DNA from: Panax quinquefolius
Lineage: Eukaryota; Streptophyta; Magnoliopsida; Apiales; Araliaceae
Length of the DNA: 64,000 bases
Direction of reading: 5' to 3'
NCBI GenBank assembly: GCA_020205615.1
Contig: CM035160.1
Span: forward strand, 124,029,605 to 124,093,604
Shown one piece after another: positions 23,536-38,300 of this stretch. The position numbers and the translations under genes are program-made. The notes below the pieces were generated by a model. That model made no database searches. It was not told the origin of the DNA and saw only the letters and a program-made list of their open reading frames with translations. The first letter of the stretch is position 1. Each line of letters opens with the position of its first letter.

Positions 23536-26500
23536 TATGGTATCCCGAGTCTTTATAAGTTGAATAAAAGATAATGGATGAGTTAAAGAATGTATAATAC
23601 TCGGAATATAGTTAAGTCTAAGTAAATGTTATGAAATAAATACTTTCAAGAATTGTTGAGAGGAACAAAAAATACAGAACCTATGTTAAGGTAATGCGTT
23701 GAAGTTGTTCTACAATAGACTTCTAAAAGAGACAAGATGAAAACTAGGTAAGGGAGATTTCGGTGATTCCGAGGACGGAATCCTAATAAGGAGGGAAAAA
23801 TGTAACGAATGAGATTTTTATAATTAATTAAAATATTTATTTGAGTTAGATAAATATTTTAGTTGATTTATTTATTGAATAATAAATATTTGATGTTGGT
23901 TGTTATGGCTTAATTTAATTAAGCGTTATAATTTGATAGATAATTTTATAATTAATGTGCATTTTATTATTAAAGTTTAATTGATTTTACTAATAAAATA
24001 ACATTAAATTATTTAAGTGTGACTTTATTAATTAAGGGTATGTTAAATAATTCTTCAATTGATGTGTATTTTATTACATTAATGTTATGGAAATATTCTA
24101 ATTTAATTAAATAATTAAATTAGAAGGTTTGTAATTAGTTAAATAAAATTGCAATTATTTTGGTTAAATAGAAATTATAAGTAGTAAGGTTTAATTGAGT
24201 TAATTATTAAAATAAGTAATTATTTAAGTGTGACATTAGAAATATGTTATATGTCATATATAGTAAAGTAATAATAGTATATAATGAATAGCCTAACCAT
24301 TAGATTGTTTAACTAATGATGGAAAAGTGAGGTTATGCTACTAAGATGGAATAATGTGATATTGGTCATGCATGTAAGAGTTTTGTAACATAAGTCTTAT
24401 GTTATTAGTGGGGGTTACTATTATATTAATTATTAACATAACTATTACCCAAATGAGGAGTTACACAAGAAGAAATCCTAGAGTTTTTTTTATAGCAAGA
24501 ATCATTGGTGGAAGAGAGAAATTGAGAAATTGAGAGAGATAGAGAGAAATGGAGAAATTGAGATGAGCTAGAAGAAAAAGAACAAGAAAAAGCTAGAAGA
24601 AGGTAACTTTTAAACTCTTATTTAATCTTTGATTTTTTGGATAGATTTATGTTCTAGGGTAGTAGATAATACTTAATCTTGTTTGTATTGGTTTAATCTT
24701 AGATTATCAAGAATCAAACAAGAGGATTCAAGAAAGAAAATGAAATTGAAAGAAAATTTGAAGAACAAAATTCGTAGGTTTTGAGTAATTGTGGACAGAT
24801 CTTGTAAAATTCATACCTCTTTGGGTATAATAAGTTAGAAAGTGAGCCTTATATCAAATCGAAGATATGGAAGTAAGCTATATTCTGAAAGTGGAATCAT
24901 ATGAAAACTCTTTGTAGATTTCTTAAAATGTCTATTTTAGTAAGGCTGGTCCGAAGGGAAAATAATATGCCCAGAAAATCAAAACTGTTAGGGTTTCTGA
25001 CTTTGAACAATTCATATAAATTCGTGTGTTTTGAATCTGAAGAAACTTTAAACTGAAAAGTTATAGATGTGGAAGTTTACTAGCCAGACTCTCAAGATTG
25101 AGCCATTTTATCTACCGGATCATGTCCAAAATAAATTATTTAGTAAGGATGTCCAGAAAATGAAATTTTCTAGACTAGTTGATGAATTGCGGAATCTGGT
25201 TTAGATGGATAAGGGTCTGACTTTAAGGCCTTGATGATGTTGTAGTACACTGAGTAAGGGTTAATTCTATATAAGAAGGAACAAAAACGGACATATAACG
25301 AAAGAGTTACGTTAAAAACGAAAACAACGTTTTGTTAAAGAAATTATGAAGATGAGTTTTATAATTCTGTTTGACTTAAGATTTTGGGTGATGATATATT
25401 TTTATGATTAAAAATATGTTTTGACATATGTAATGAGTATAGATATGTGTTATCATATTCTATGCATAATTAACCATTTAAGATCAATAGTTGAAATAAG
25501 TTAATGTGTGCACATAACGTGCTCGATAAAATGCCTAAGAGTAATATTGTTTCTAAACTTTGGTATAAAAAAAGTGTCTAAATAATGGCTAATATTGGAT
25601 ATCTGAGTATGAAAAGATGATAATAGAATAATAATAATGGAAAGAAATTGAAAAGGGCAATTTTTTTTTATTTTTGAAGGAAAATTAAACATGTAAACAA
25701 TGTGTTGAATATGCATTTTTGAAACCAAAGTGGTATAATAAAATGGTGTGATATACGCACATTAAACTACAAGTGTGATAGTCTAGCATGTGTGGTGATG
25801 AAAAATGAAAATAAAACCAAGTTGCATATAAAACACAATTAGATGTTAATAAAGATATTATAAAGGATAATAAGATAAAGTAAGGTCTTAGAATAAATTT
25901 GACCATGAGATCAAGTATTGATTTTATTTATTATCAATCTCATATACAGTGTAGGTTGTACAAGGACGCTGAGTATTAGCGTGTTGGTAAAAAATCGGTA
26001 AAGGCAAGTCTTTCAGTTCCTTTTTGCTATGTGAACTTAATAATGAACTGCTTTAAAATTTTATTGTATGATGTATTATATATATCAAAAGTATGAAATG
26101 TGAAAGTCAATCTATGACTATGATGATTGAGCTATGAATGTTGATTGAGTAAGGAACTCAATCTTTATAGTTGTTATGTGAGCTACAACATGTATGCTAT
26201 ATTTGTTTTATGATTATTCTTGTATGTTGAACATGTTATTATGTGCTACGTGATGCATGAAAACTGTTAGATTTTGCTGAGCTGTCGAGCTCATTCTTGC
26301 AAATAACCATTTTTGCAGGTTAAAGATTTAAGGCAAGGATAGGTGCTACTTGAATTATAGAGATCCATATTCACGAAGATTACTTATGTTTTATGGAAAA
26401 TGTATTTAATATTTTGAATGTAACATGTTGTTGAATTGTAAGTTGAGTTATCCGGTGTATATAGATATCTCTTTATGATGTAAGACTTTGTATAGTCATT

Positions 26501-26713
26501 TTGTTGTAATGATTCATGATATAAATTTGAATCAAAGAGATGTAATGTAAAGGTTACGATTTAGGGCAATAAAGAAGGAAATGTATAAAGGTTTTAATTA
26601 TTCTGCAAATTTCAATGGTTGTATTATCGTTTAATGATGCAAAATTAAAGGTTGAATGTACTGTTAACGACCGAAGACGATAGTTGAATTGTATGAATTT
26701 TGGGGTCGTTACA
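23536..26713 (+). repeat. Element B LTR, copy 1
   Basis: 3178 bp, starting TATGGTATCCCGAG (others TGTGATATCCCGAG) and ending GGGGTCGTTACA. At 23765-23800 it contains a perfect hairpin GATTCCG-AGGA-CGGAATC, 18 bases including a PPT, and then TGTAACG at 23801. This looks like an older LTR start now buried in U3. Confidence 0.92.
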
Positions 26714-29441
26714 GTTGGTATCAAAGTTGTAGGTTATAAACCTTAGGTAGGAGTACCGTAGGCTATAACCTTAGAGAAGAATGTGAAGATAATGAAAGAA
26801 TAAGCTCAGATAGAGTTTGAAAAATAAGAAGTAATTTAAGAAACGTATAGAGAATGGATTAAAACATGCATAAGAGGTTTCAAAGAAGAATCTCGCAGAG
26901 TTATGGGGTTACCCAACTCCAATAATAAGAATGTAAGGTGATAATAAATAGACAATGTTTATAAGAAGAGAATGATATAGAAGTTAAGAATAAAAGTTAT
27001 ACTTAAGTATGGTACAATTGTACTCTTTAGTAGTTGATGTATGGTATCTGGGCTAAACGATTCCTTCATAGAGCGGAGGTATATACGAACTAGCAACTCG
27101 GAACCTAGTTTGTTGGTTGTTTGTGGGAAACCACTCAGCGTACCATATTGAAACTATTAGAGACTCGATTTGTAACAAGTTTAGAAAATGGATATGTATG
27201 ATGAAAATGTAGAACTCGATTGGAATGTTGAGCACTGTCAATGAAGTTGGAAATTCTTAAAGCAGGAATTGTTATATAAACAAGAAAATTCAAAGAAGAA
27301 TCTTGAAGAGATATGTAGATAAGAAATGGGAGTTACCTAACTCCAATAGCCAAGATAACGAATAATGTCATAAATGAAAGGAAAGAGAGGGGATCGTAAA
27401 ACAAAGATCACGAGTTAACAAAAGAATTTTAAGAGAGATGATTATAGAATAAGATCACGACGTGATCAGTTTAAGTTATAAAAGAAAGATGGTCTGTAAT
27501 GTTTGAATAATTATAGCTTAATGCTATGAAGATGGAGTACTATGAAATAGTACGAGATAACTCACGAGGAGTTATAGATGATGTGATACGAGGAATTCGT
27601 ATTGAGCAAAGAGGAAGTTAAGAGTAAGATAGAGTTAGGTGGGATTTCAATTGATGACTCATGTGATGGCTGAGTGGAACAAATCTTTGTATGGGTGAGG
27701 GTTTTGTGCTTGCACTCAGTTTATCATATTGATAATCATTGGAATGTTGGTGTCGCGCTATCAATGTATATGTGGCGAAAATGTGATTCTTTTCTCATGT
27801 GTATGTTTGATAGTTAGAAACTATTAAGATTAGACAGATATTATTAGGATTAGGCGCGGTTCTTAAAACTAATGCATATGGTAAGTTCGTGACTCATAAT
27901 AATATGGTATGTTTTGAACCCCTCAGCGAATGGATGTCTATGGTCTGACTAGGATAAGTTCTTAAACTGATATTATTGTGGCAAGTCCTGAATTTCCAAT
28001 GTACGGTAAGTTTGATGAACTGGGGTATAATTAAGTTATGAATGAAGAATTGAGGATTATGGGAATAGATAGAATTATTAAGCAATGGATCAGTATATAA
28101 AGTAGAGACATAAGTTTTTCCAAATATTCTAGCTATGCTAGACTTCAAATTTTTGACATCAAGCGAAATTCGCACTTTGTGCCTTTTTAAAATGAATTTT
28201 TACTCTCAACGCATGGTGACAAATTGTGTATGTGTGGACTTCGGGACACTGACACATCGTTACCTATTGAGATATGATATCGCTAAAACTGATTTTCAAA
28301 TATTTTTGAACTGTTTAAAGAATAGTCTATGCTAATTGTTTCGGTTAGACGAAAATGATTTGAAAATATCAAAATATATTTTATATCATTAATGCATCAT
28401 GGAACCTGGTGCAAAGATGATAAAAATGATGGAGTTATCAATGCAGAATTTCTTAGTGTTGGATGTGATCTAAGGATCGTCAGCCCACTATGGTATGATG
28501 TAGTATGACAAAGTCACAAAATGACAGAATCCTTAAAAGGACTGTAAATACAGTGTGGTATCATGACGTCATAAAAAGATTCTTGAGGTTTATTTAAGAT
28601 ATGAGAATATATATACGTGTATATGTATATTTCGATTGATGTCTGAATTGTTGTAGAAGTCTATGCTATTTGATTCAGCTAGACGAATATTGAAAGATGT
28701 TCATGAAATTCAAGCGTTTCTTAAGAAGTTATGCCAAACCAAATTATTTTGGTGCGGATTCAGATGTTGAAAAGCTGAGGTGAACAACCCTGTAAAAGCG
28801 GACATGTTATCAGAGTCAATGGTTCAGAAAGTAATGCATATAGTCGTTACGAAGTTAAGATGTAATACGTTGTGCACGACGTAGAGGTACGATAGGCTGA
28901 TCACCTAGAGTACTTGCAGAGAGTGTTTTCAGTCTGTGTGATTGCTAAACATTCTGTTAAAGATGGTTTACAGTGGTGATGCACTATTAAACCTAGAGAA
29001 GAGTTCAAGGTCTTATGACCCATCAACATGATTTGGAATCTTTTAAATTCCTGAGTTATTCATACTACTTCCCAATTATTGAACAATTATGGAAGATTCT
29101 TGTTATTCTGCAAAACAGGAGTGAAAAGGAGAGTATATCTTAGAAAAGAAAAGTTGGAGAATATGACATGTGGCGATAGTAGAATTGAGAAAACTATAAT
29201 AAATCCAGAAACGAACTAAATAAAGAAATAGATGAATTATCTAGAGAGAATATGAAGTTCTTCGAAGAATGAGATGTGAAGATTATGGTGATGATGGGAA
29301 GATATATCCTTAGAGGAGGGATTTTTGTTATAGAACTCAATGAATAAATGAAGAGTAACGTAAAATCTATTTTGATAAATCAAATGAATGAAGATTAATA
29401 AATAAAATTTTGAGGACAAAATTCTTAGAAGAAGGGGTGAA
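26714..29441 (+). other. Element B internal region, copy a, non-coding
   Basis: PBS TGGTATCAAAG lies at about 26717, then a leader similar to that of element A (GTAGGTTATAAACCTTAGGT). No domain was recognised on either strand. A block at about 28735-28800 resembles part of the element A LTR. It ends with the hairpin AATTTTG-AGGA-CAAAATT (29406-29423) and a PPT before the next LTR. Confidence 0.8.
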
Positions 29442-32400
29442 TGTGATATCCCGAGTGTTTATAAGTTGAATAAAATAGAATGGATGAGTTAAAGAATGTA
29501 TAATACTTGGAATATAGTCAAGTCTAAGTAAATGTTATGAAATAAATACTTTCAAGAATTGTTGAGAGGAATAGAAAATACAGAACCTATGTTAAGGTAA
29601 TGCGTTGAAGTTGTTCTACAATAGACTTCTAAAAGAGAGGAGATGAAAACTAGTTCTCTGTGATTCCGAGGACTTCCTAATAAGGAGGGAAAATGTAACG
29701 AATGTGATTTTTATAATTAATTAAAATATTTATTTGAGTTAGATAAATATTTTCGTTGATTTATTTATTGAATAATAAATATTTGATGTTGGTTGTTATG
29801 GCTTAATTTAGTTAAGCGTTATAATTTGATAGATAAATTTATAATTAATGTGCATTTTATTATTAAAGTTTAATTGATTTTACTAATAAAATAACATTAA
29901 ATTATTTAAGTGTGATTTTATTAATTAAGGGTATGTTAAATAATTCTTCAATTGATGTGTATTTTATTACTTTAATGTTATGGATATATTCTAATTTAAT
30001 TAAATAATTAAATTAGAAGGTTTGTAATGAGTTAAATAAAATTGCAATTATTTTGGTTAAATAGGAATTATAAGTAGTAAGGTTTAATTGAGTTTATTAC
30101 TAAAATAAGTAATTATTTAAGTGTGACATTAGAAATATGTTATATGTCATATATAGTAAAGTAATAATAGTATATAATGAATAGCCTAACCATTGAATTG
30201 CTTAAATAATGATGGAAAAGTGAGGTTATGCTACTAAGATGGCTTAATGTGATATTGGTCATGCATGTAAGAGTTTTGTAACATAAGCCTTATGTTATTA
30301 GTTGGGGTTACTATTATATTAATTATTAACATAACTATTACCCAAATGAGGAGTTACACAAGAAGAAATCCTAGAGTTTTTTTATAGCAAAAGTCTTGGT
30401 GGAAGAGAGAAATAGAAAAATTGAGAGAGATAGAGAGAAATAGAGGAATTGAGATGAGCTAGAAGAAAAAGAAGAAGAAAAAGCTAGAAGAAGGTAACTT
30501 CTAAACTTTTATTTAATCTTTGATTTTTTTGGTAGATTTATGTTTTAGGGTAGTAGATCATGCTTAATCTTGTTTGTATTGGTTTAATCTTGGATTATCA
30601 AGAATCCAACAAGAGGATTCAAGAAAGAAAATGAAATGGAAAGAAAATTTGAAGAACAAAATTCGTAGGTTTTGAGTAATTGTGGACAGATCTTGTGAAA
30701 TTCATACCTCTTTGGGTATAATGAGTTAGAAAGTGAGCGTTATATCAAATCGAAGATGTGGAAGTAAGCTATATTCTGAAAGTGGAATCACATGAAAACT
30801 CTTTGTAGATTTCTTTAAATGTCTGTTTTAGTAAGGCTGGTCCGAAGGGAAAATAATATGCCCAGAAAATCAAAACTGTTACGGTTTCTGACTTTGAACA
30901 ATTCATATAAATTCATGTGTTTTGAATCTGAAGAAACTTAAAACCGAAATGTTGTAGATATGGAAGTTTACTAGCCAGAATCCCGTGATGAAGCCATTTT
31001 ATGGACCGGATCATGTCCGAAATAAATTGTTTAGTGAGGATGTCCAGAAAATGAAATTTTCTGGACTAGTTGATGAATTACAGAATCTGGTTTAGATGAA
31101 TAAGGGTCTGACTTTAAGGCCTAGATGATGTTGTAGTACACTGAGTAAGGATTAATTCTATATAAGAAGGAACAAAAACGGACATGTAACGAAAGAGTTA
31201 CGTTAAAAACGAAAACAACGTTTTGTTAAAGAAATTATGAAGATGAGTTTTATAATTCTGTTTGACTTAAGATTTTGGGTGATGATATATTTTTATGATT
31301 AAAAATATATTTTGACATATGTAATGAGTATAGATATGTGTTATCATATTCTATGCATAATTAACCATTTAAGATCAATAGTTGAGATAAGTTAATGTGT
31401 GCACATAACGTGCTCGATAAAATGCCTAAGAGTAATATTGTTTCTAAACTTTGGTATACAAAGTGTCTAACTAATGGCTAATATTGGATATCTGAGTATG
31501 AAAAGATGATAATAGAAGAATAATAATGGAAGGAAATCGCAAAGGGCAATTTTTGATTTTTGAAGGAAAATTAAACATGTAAACAATATTTTGAATATAC
31601 ATTTTTGAAACCAAAGTGGTATAATAAAATGGTGTGATATATACACATTAAACTACAAGTGTGATAGTCTAGCATGTGTGGTGATGAAAAATGAAAATAA
31701 AACCAGGTTGCATATAAAACACAGTTAGATGTCAATAAAGATATTATAAAGGATAATAAGATAAAGTAAGGTCTTAGAATAAATTTGACCATGAGATCAA
31801 GTATTGATTTTGTTTATTATCAATCTCACTTACAGTGTAGGTTGTACAAGGACGCTGAGTATTAGCGTGTTTGTAAAATGCCGATAAAGGCAAGTCTTTC
31901 AGTTCCTTTTTTGCTATTTGAACTTGATGATGAACTACTTTAAAATTTTATTGTATGATGTATTATATATGTCAAAAGTATGAAATGTGAAAGTCAATCT
32001 ATGACTATGATGATTGAGCTATGAATGTTGATTGAGTAAGGAACTCAATCTTTATAGTTGTTATGTGAGATACAACATGTATGCTATGTTTGTTTTATGA
32101 TTATTCTTGTATGTTGAGAATGTTATTATGTGCTATGTGATGCATGAAAACTGTTAGATTTTGCTGAGCTGTCGAGCTCATTCTTGCAAATAACCTTTTT
32201 TGCAGGTTAAAGATTTAAGGTAAGGATAGGTGTTACGTGAATTATAGAGATCCATATTCACAAAGATTACTTATGTTTTATGGGAAATGAATTTAATATT
32301 TTGAATGTAACATGTTGTTGAATTGTAAGTTGAGTTATCCGGTGTATATGGATATCTCTTTATGATGTAAGACTTTGTATAGTCATTTTGTTGTAACGAT

Positions 32401-32600
32401 TCATGATATAAATTTGAATCAAAGAGATGTAATGTAAAGGTTGCGATTTAGGGCAATAAAGATGGAAATGTATAAAAGTTTTAATTATTCTACAAATTTC
32501 AATGGTTGTATTATCGTTTAATGATGTAAAATTAAAGGTTGAATGTATTGTTAACGACCGAAGGCGATTGTTGAATTATATGAATTTTGGGGTCATTAAT
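29442..32600 (+). repeat. Element B LTR, copy 2 (middle)
   Basis: 3159 bp, TGTGATATCCCGAG...GGGGTCATTAAT; the terminal CA has mutated. Preceded by a PPT and followed by a PBS, so it serves as 3' LTR of the first unit and 5' LTR of the second. The buried U3 hairpin has lost its right arm by a small deletion near 29670. Confidence 0.92.
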
Positions 32601-35330
32601 GTTGGTATCAAAGCTGTAGGTTATAAACCTTAGGTAGGAGTACCGTAGGCTATAACCTTAGAGAAGGAATGTGAAGATAATGAAAGAATAAGCTCAGATA
32701 GAGTTTGAAAAATAAGAAGTAATTTAAGAAACGTATAGAGAATGGATTAAAACATGCGCGAAAGCATTCAAAGAAGAATCTCGCAGAGTTATGGGGTTAC
32801 CCAACTCCAATAATAAGAATGTAAGGTGATAATAAATAGACAATGTCTATAAGAAGAGAATGATAAAGAAGTTAAGAATAAAAGTTATAGTTAAGTATGG
32901 TACAATTGTACTCTTTAGTAGTTGATGTATGGTATCTGGGCTAACCAATTCCTTCATAGAGCGGAGGTATATCTGAACTAGCAACTCTAACCTAGTTTGT
33001 TGGTTGTTTGTGAAAACCACTCAAATACCATATTGAAACTATTAGAGACTCGATTTGTAACAAGTGTAGAAAATGGATATGTATGATGAAAATGTAGAAC
33101 TCGATTGGAATGTTGAGCAATGTAAATGAAGTTGGAAATTCATAAAGCAGGAAATGTTATATAAACAAGAAGATTCAAAGAAGAATCTTGAAGAGATATG
33201 TAGATAAGAAATGGGAGTTACCTAACTCCAGTAGCTAAGATAACGAATAATGTCATAAATGAAAGGAAAGAAAAGGGGATCGTAAAACAAATATCACGAG
33301 TTAACAAAAGAATTTTAAGAGAGATGATTATAGAATAAGATCACGACGTGATCAGTTTAAGTTATAAAAGAAAGATGGTCTGTAATGTTTGAATAATTAT
33401 AGCTTAATGCTATGAAGATGGAGTACTATGAAATAGTACGAGATAACTCACGAGGAGTTATAGATGATGTGATATGAGGAATTCGTATCGAGCAAAGAGC
33501 AAGTAAAGAGTAAGATAGAGTTAGGTGGGATTTCAGTTGAGGACTCATGTGATGGCTGAGTGGTACAAATCTTTGTATGGGCTAGGGTTTTGTACTTGCA
33601 CTCAGTTTATCATATTGATAATCATTGGAATGTTGGTGTCGCGCTATCAATGTATATGTGTCAAAAATGTGATTCTTTTCTCATGTGTATGTTTGATAGT
33701 TAGAAACTATTAAGATTAGACAGATATTATTAGGATTAGGCGCGATTCTTAAAACTAATGCATATGATAAGTTCGTGACTCATAATAATATGGTATGTTT
33801 TGAACCCCTCAGCGAATGGACGTCCATTGTCTGACTAGGATAAGTTCTTAAACTGATATTATTGTGGCAAGTCCTGAACTTCCAATGTACGGTAAGTTTG
33901 ATGAACTGGGGTATAATTAAGTTATGAATGAAGAATTGAGGATTATGGGAATAGATAGAATTATTAAGCAATGGATCAGTATAGAAAGTGGATACATAAG
34001 TTTTTCCAAATCTTCTAGCTATGCTAGACTTCAATTTTTTGACATCAAGCTAAATTCGCACTATGTGCCTTTTTAAAATGAATTTTTACTCTCAACGCAT
34101 CGTGACAAATGTGTATGTGTGGACTTCGGGACACTGACACATCGTTACCTGTTGAGATATGATATCACTAAAATTGATTTTCAAAGATTTTTGAACTGTT
34201 TAAAGAATAGTCTATGCTAATTATTTCGGTTAGACAAAAATGATTTGAAAATATCAAAATATATTTTATATCATTAATGCATCATGGAACCTGGTGCAAA
34301 GATGATAAAAATGATGGAGTTATCAATGCAGAATTTCTTAGTGTTGGATGTGATCTAAGGATCGTCAGCCCACTAGGGTATGATGTAGTATGACAAAGTC
34401 ACAAAATGACGAAATCCTCAAACGGACTGTAAATACAGTGCGGTATCATGACGTCATAAAAAGATTCTTGAGGTTTCTTTAAGATATAAGAATATATATA
34501 CGTGTATATGTATATTTCGATTGATGTCCGAATTGTTGTAGAAGTCTATGCTATTTGATTCAGCTAGACGAATATTGAAAGATGTTCATGAAATTCAAGC
34601 GTTTCTTGAGAAGTTATGCCAAACCAAATTATTTTGGTGCGTATTCAGATGTTGAAAAGCTGAGGTGAATAACCCTGTAAAAGGGGACATGTTATCGGAG
34701 ACAATGGTTCCGAAAGTAACGCATATAGTCGTTACGAAGTTAAGATGTAATACGTTGTACACGACGTAGGGGTACGATATATGGACTGATCACCTAGGGT
34801 ACTTGCAGAGAGTGTTTTCTGTCTGTGTGATTGCTAAACATTATGTTAAAGATGGTTTACAGTGGTGATGCACTATTAAATCTAGAGAAGAGTTCAAGGT
34901 CTTATGACCCATCAACATGATTTGGAATCTTTTAAATTCCTGAGTTATTCATACTACTTCCCAATTATTGAACAATTATGGAAGATTCTTGTTATTCTGC
35001 AAAACGGAAGTGAAAAGGAGAGTATTTCTTAGAAAAGAAAAGTTGGAGAATATGACATGTGGTGATAGTAGAATTGAGAAAACTATAATAAATCCGTAAA
35101 CGAACTAAATAAAGAAATAGATGAATTATCTAGAGAGAATATGAAGTTCTTCGAAGAATGAGATGTGAAGATTATGGTGATGATGGGAAGATATATCCTT
35201 AGAGGAGGGATTTTTGTTATAGAACTCAATGAATAAATGAAGAGTAACGTAAAATCTATTTTGATAAATCTAATGAATGAAGATAAATAAATAAAATTTC
35301 GAGGACGAAATTCTTAGAAGAAGGGGTGAA
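32601..35330 (+). other. Element B internal region, copy b, non-coding
   Basis: Near-identical in plan to copy a (2730 against 2728 bp). PBS at about 32602. It ends with the hairpin AATTTCG-AGGA-CGAAATT (35295-35312). A 62-codon frame at 33525-33713 has a same-length counterpart in element C, but copy a carries a stop in it; I do not call it a gene. Confidence 0.8.
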
Positions 35331-38300
35331 TTTGATATCTCGAGTGTTTATAAGTTGAACATAAGATAATGGATGAGTTAAAGAATGTATAATACTCGGA
35401 ATATAGTTAAGTCTAAGTAAATGTTATGAAAAAAATACTATCAAGAATTGTTGAGAGGAACAGAAAATACAGAACCGATGTTAAGGTAATGCGTTGAAGT
35501 TGTTCTACAAAAGACTTCTAAAAGAGACAAGATGAAAACTAGGTAAGGGAGATTTCGGTGATTCCGAGGACGGAATCCTAATAAGGAGGGAAAAATGTAA
35601 CAAATGTGATTTTTATAATTAATTAAAATATTTATTTGAGTTAGATAAATATTTTAGTTGATTTATTTATTGAATAATAAATATTTGATGTTGGTTGTTA
35701 TGGCTTAATTTAATTAAGTGTTATAATTTTATAGATAATTTTATAATTAATGTGCATTTTATTATTAAAGTTTAATTGATTTTACTAATAAAATATCATT
35801 AAATTATTTAAGTGTGATTTTATTAATTAAGGGTATGTTAAATAATTCTTCAATTCATGTGTATTTTATTACTTTAATGTTATGGAAATATTCTAAATTA
35901 ATTAAATAATTAAATTAGATGGTTTGTAATGAGTTAAATAAAATTGCAATTATTTTGGTTAAATAGGAATTATAAGTAGTAAGGTTTAATTGAGTTTATT
36001 ACTAAAATAAGTAATTATTTAAGTGTGACATTAGAAATATGTTATATGTCATATATAGTAAAGTAATAATAGTATATAATGAATAGCCTAACTATTGGAT
36101 TGCTTAACTAATGATGGAAAAGTGAGGTTATGCTACTAAGATGGCTTAATGTGATATTGGTCATGCATGTAAGAGTTTTGTAACATAAGCCTTATGTTAT
36201 TAGTGGGGGTTACTATTATATTAATTATTAACATAATTATTACCCAAATGAGGAGTTATATAAGAAGAAATCCTAGAGTTTTTTTTATAGCAAGAGTCTT
36301 GGTGGAAGAGAGAAATAGAGAAATTGAGAGAGATAGAGAGAAATAGAGGAATTGAGATGAGCTAGAAAAAAAAGAAGAAGAAAAAGCTAGAAGAAGGTAA
36401 CTTCTAAACTCTTATTTAATCTTTGATTTTTTGGGTAGATTTATATTCTTGGGTAGTAGATCATGCTTAATCTTGTTTGTATTGGTTTAATCTTGGATTA
36501 TCAAGAATCTAACAAGAGGATTCAAGAAAGAAAATGAAATGGAAAGAAAATTTGAAGAACAAAATTCGTAGGTTTTGAGTAATTATAGGCAGATCTTGTG
36601 AAATTCATACCTCTTTAGGTATAATGAGTTAGAAAGTGAGCCTTATATCAAATCAGAAAAAATGGAAGTAAGCTATATTCTGAAAGTGGAATCACATGAA
36701 AACTCTTTGTAGATTTCTTAAAATGTCTATTTTAGTAAGGCTGGTCTGAAGGGAAAATAATATGCCCAGAAAATCAAAATTGTTACGAGTTTCTGACTTT
36801 GAACAATTCATATAAATTTGTTTGTTTTGAATCTGAAGAACCTTTAAACTGAAAAGTTGTAGATGTGGAAGTTTACTAGCCAGACTCTCGAGATTGAGCC
36901 ATTTTATGGACCGGATCATGTCCGAAATAAATTGTTTAGTAAGGATGTCCAGAAAATGAAATTTTCTAGAGTAGTTGATGAATTGCAGAATCTGGGTTAG
37001 ATGGATAAGGGTCTGACTTTAAGGCCTAGATGATGTTGTAGTACACTGAGTATGGGTTAATTCTATATATAAGAAGGAATAAAAACGTACATGTAACGAA
37101 AGAGTTACGTTAAAAACGAAAACAACGTTTTGATAAAGAAATTATGAAGATGAGTTTTATAATTCTGTTTGACTTAAGATTTTGGGTGATGATATATTTT
37201 TATGATTAAAAATATGTTTGACATATGTAATGAGTATAGATACGTGTTATCATATTCTATGCATAATTAACCATTTAAGATTAATAGTTGAGATAAGTTA
37301 ATGTGTGCACATAACGTGGTCGATAAAATGCCTAAGAGTAATATTGTTTCTAAACTTTGGTATACAAAGTGTCTAATTAATGGCTAATATTGGATATCTG
37401 AGTATGAAAAGATGATAATAGAAGAATAATAATGGAAGGAAATCAAAAAGAGCAATTTTTGATTTTTGAAGGAAAATTAAACATGTAAACAATGTGTTGA
37501 ATATGCATTTTTGAAACCAAAGTGGTATAATAAAATGGTGTGATATACGCACATTAAACTACAAGTGTGATAGTCTAGCATGTGTGGTGATGAAAAATGA
37601 AAATAAAATCGAGTTGCATATAAAAAACAGTTAGATGTCAATAAAGATATTATAAAGGATAATAAGATAAAGTAAGGTCTTAGAATACATTTGACCATGA
37701 GATCAAGTATTGATTTTGTTTATTATCAATCTCATATACAGTGTAGGTTGTAGAAGGACGCCGAGTATTAGCGTGTTGGTAAAACGCCGATAAAGGCAAG
37801 TCTTTCAGTTCCTTTTTGCTATGTGAACTTGATGATGAACTGCTTTAAAATTTTATTGTATGATGTATTATATATGTCAAAAGTATGAAATGTGAAAGTC
37901 AATCTATGACTATGATGATTGAGCTATGAATGTTGATTGAGTAAGGAACTCAATCTTTATAGTTGTTATGTGAGCTACAACATGTATACTATGTTTGTTT
38001 TATGATTATTCTTGTATGTTGAGCATGTTATTATGTGCTACGTGATGCATGAAAACTGTTAGATTTTGTTGAGCTGTCAAGCTCACTCTTGCAAATAACC
38101 ATTTTTGCAGGTTAAAGATTTAAGGTAAGGATAGGTGCTACGTGAATTATAGAGATCCATATTCACGAAGATTACTTATGTTTTATGGGAAATGTATTTA
38201 ATATTTTGAATGTAACATGTTGTTGAATTGTAAGTTGGGTTATCCGGTGTATATGGATATCTCTTTATGATGTAAGACTTTGTATAGTCATTTTGTTGTA

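Noticed and set aside
23801..23806. TGTAACG inside the element B LTR as the true LTR start
   Set aside because: It has the hairpin and PPT in front, but the target duplication GATCC stands before 23536 and the second and third LTR copies begin at the same upstream point, so this boundary is a fossil.
25501..25906. Minus-strand frames of 73-75 codons in element B LTR, repeated at 31571-31792 and 37477-37698
   Set aside because: They recur only because the LTR recurs, lie antisense to the element and resemble no protein.
27894..28175. Minus-strand frame of 93 codons in the element B internal region, also at 33780-34034
   Set aside because: Antisense, start not conserved between copies, and not preserved in element C.
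29442..35330. Possible satellite array with 5.9-kb units
   Set aside because: The units are LTR plus internal region with PBS and PPT in place and TSDs outside; a retrotransposon array explains them fully.
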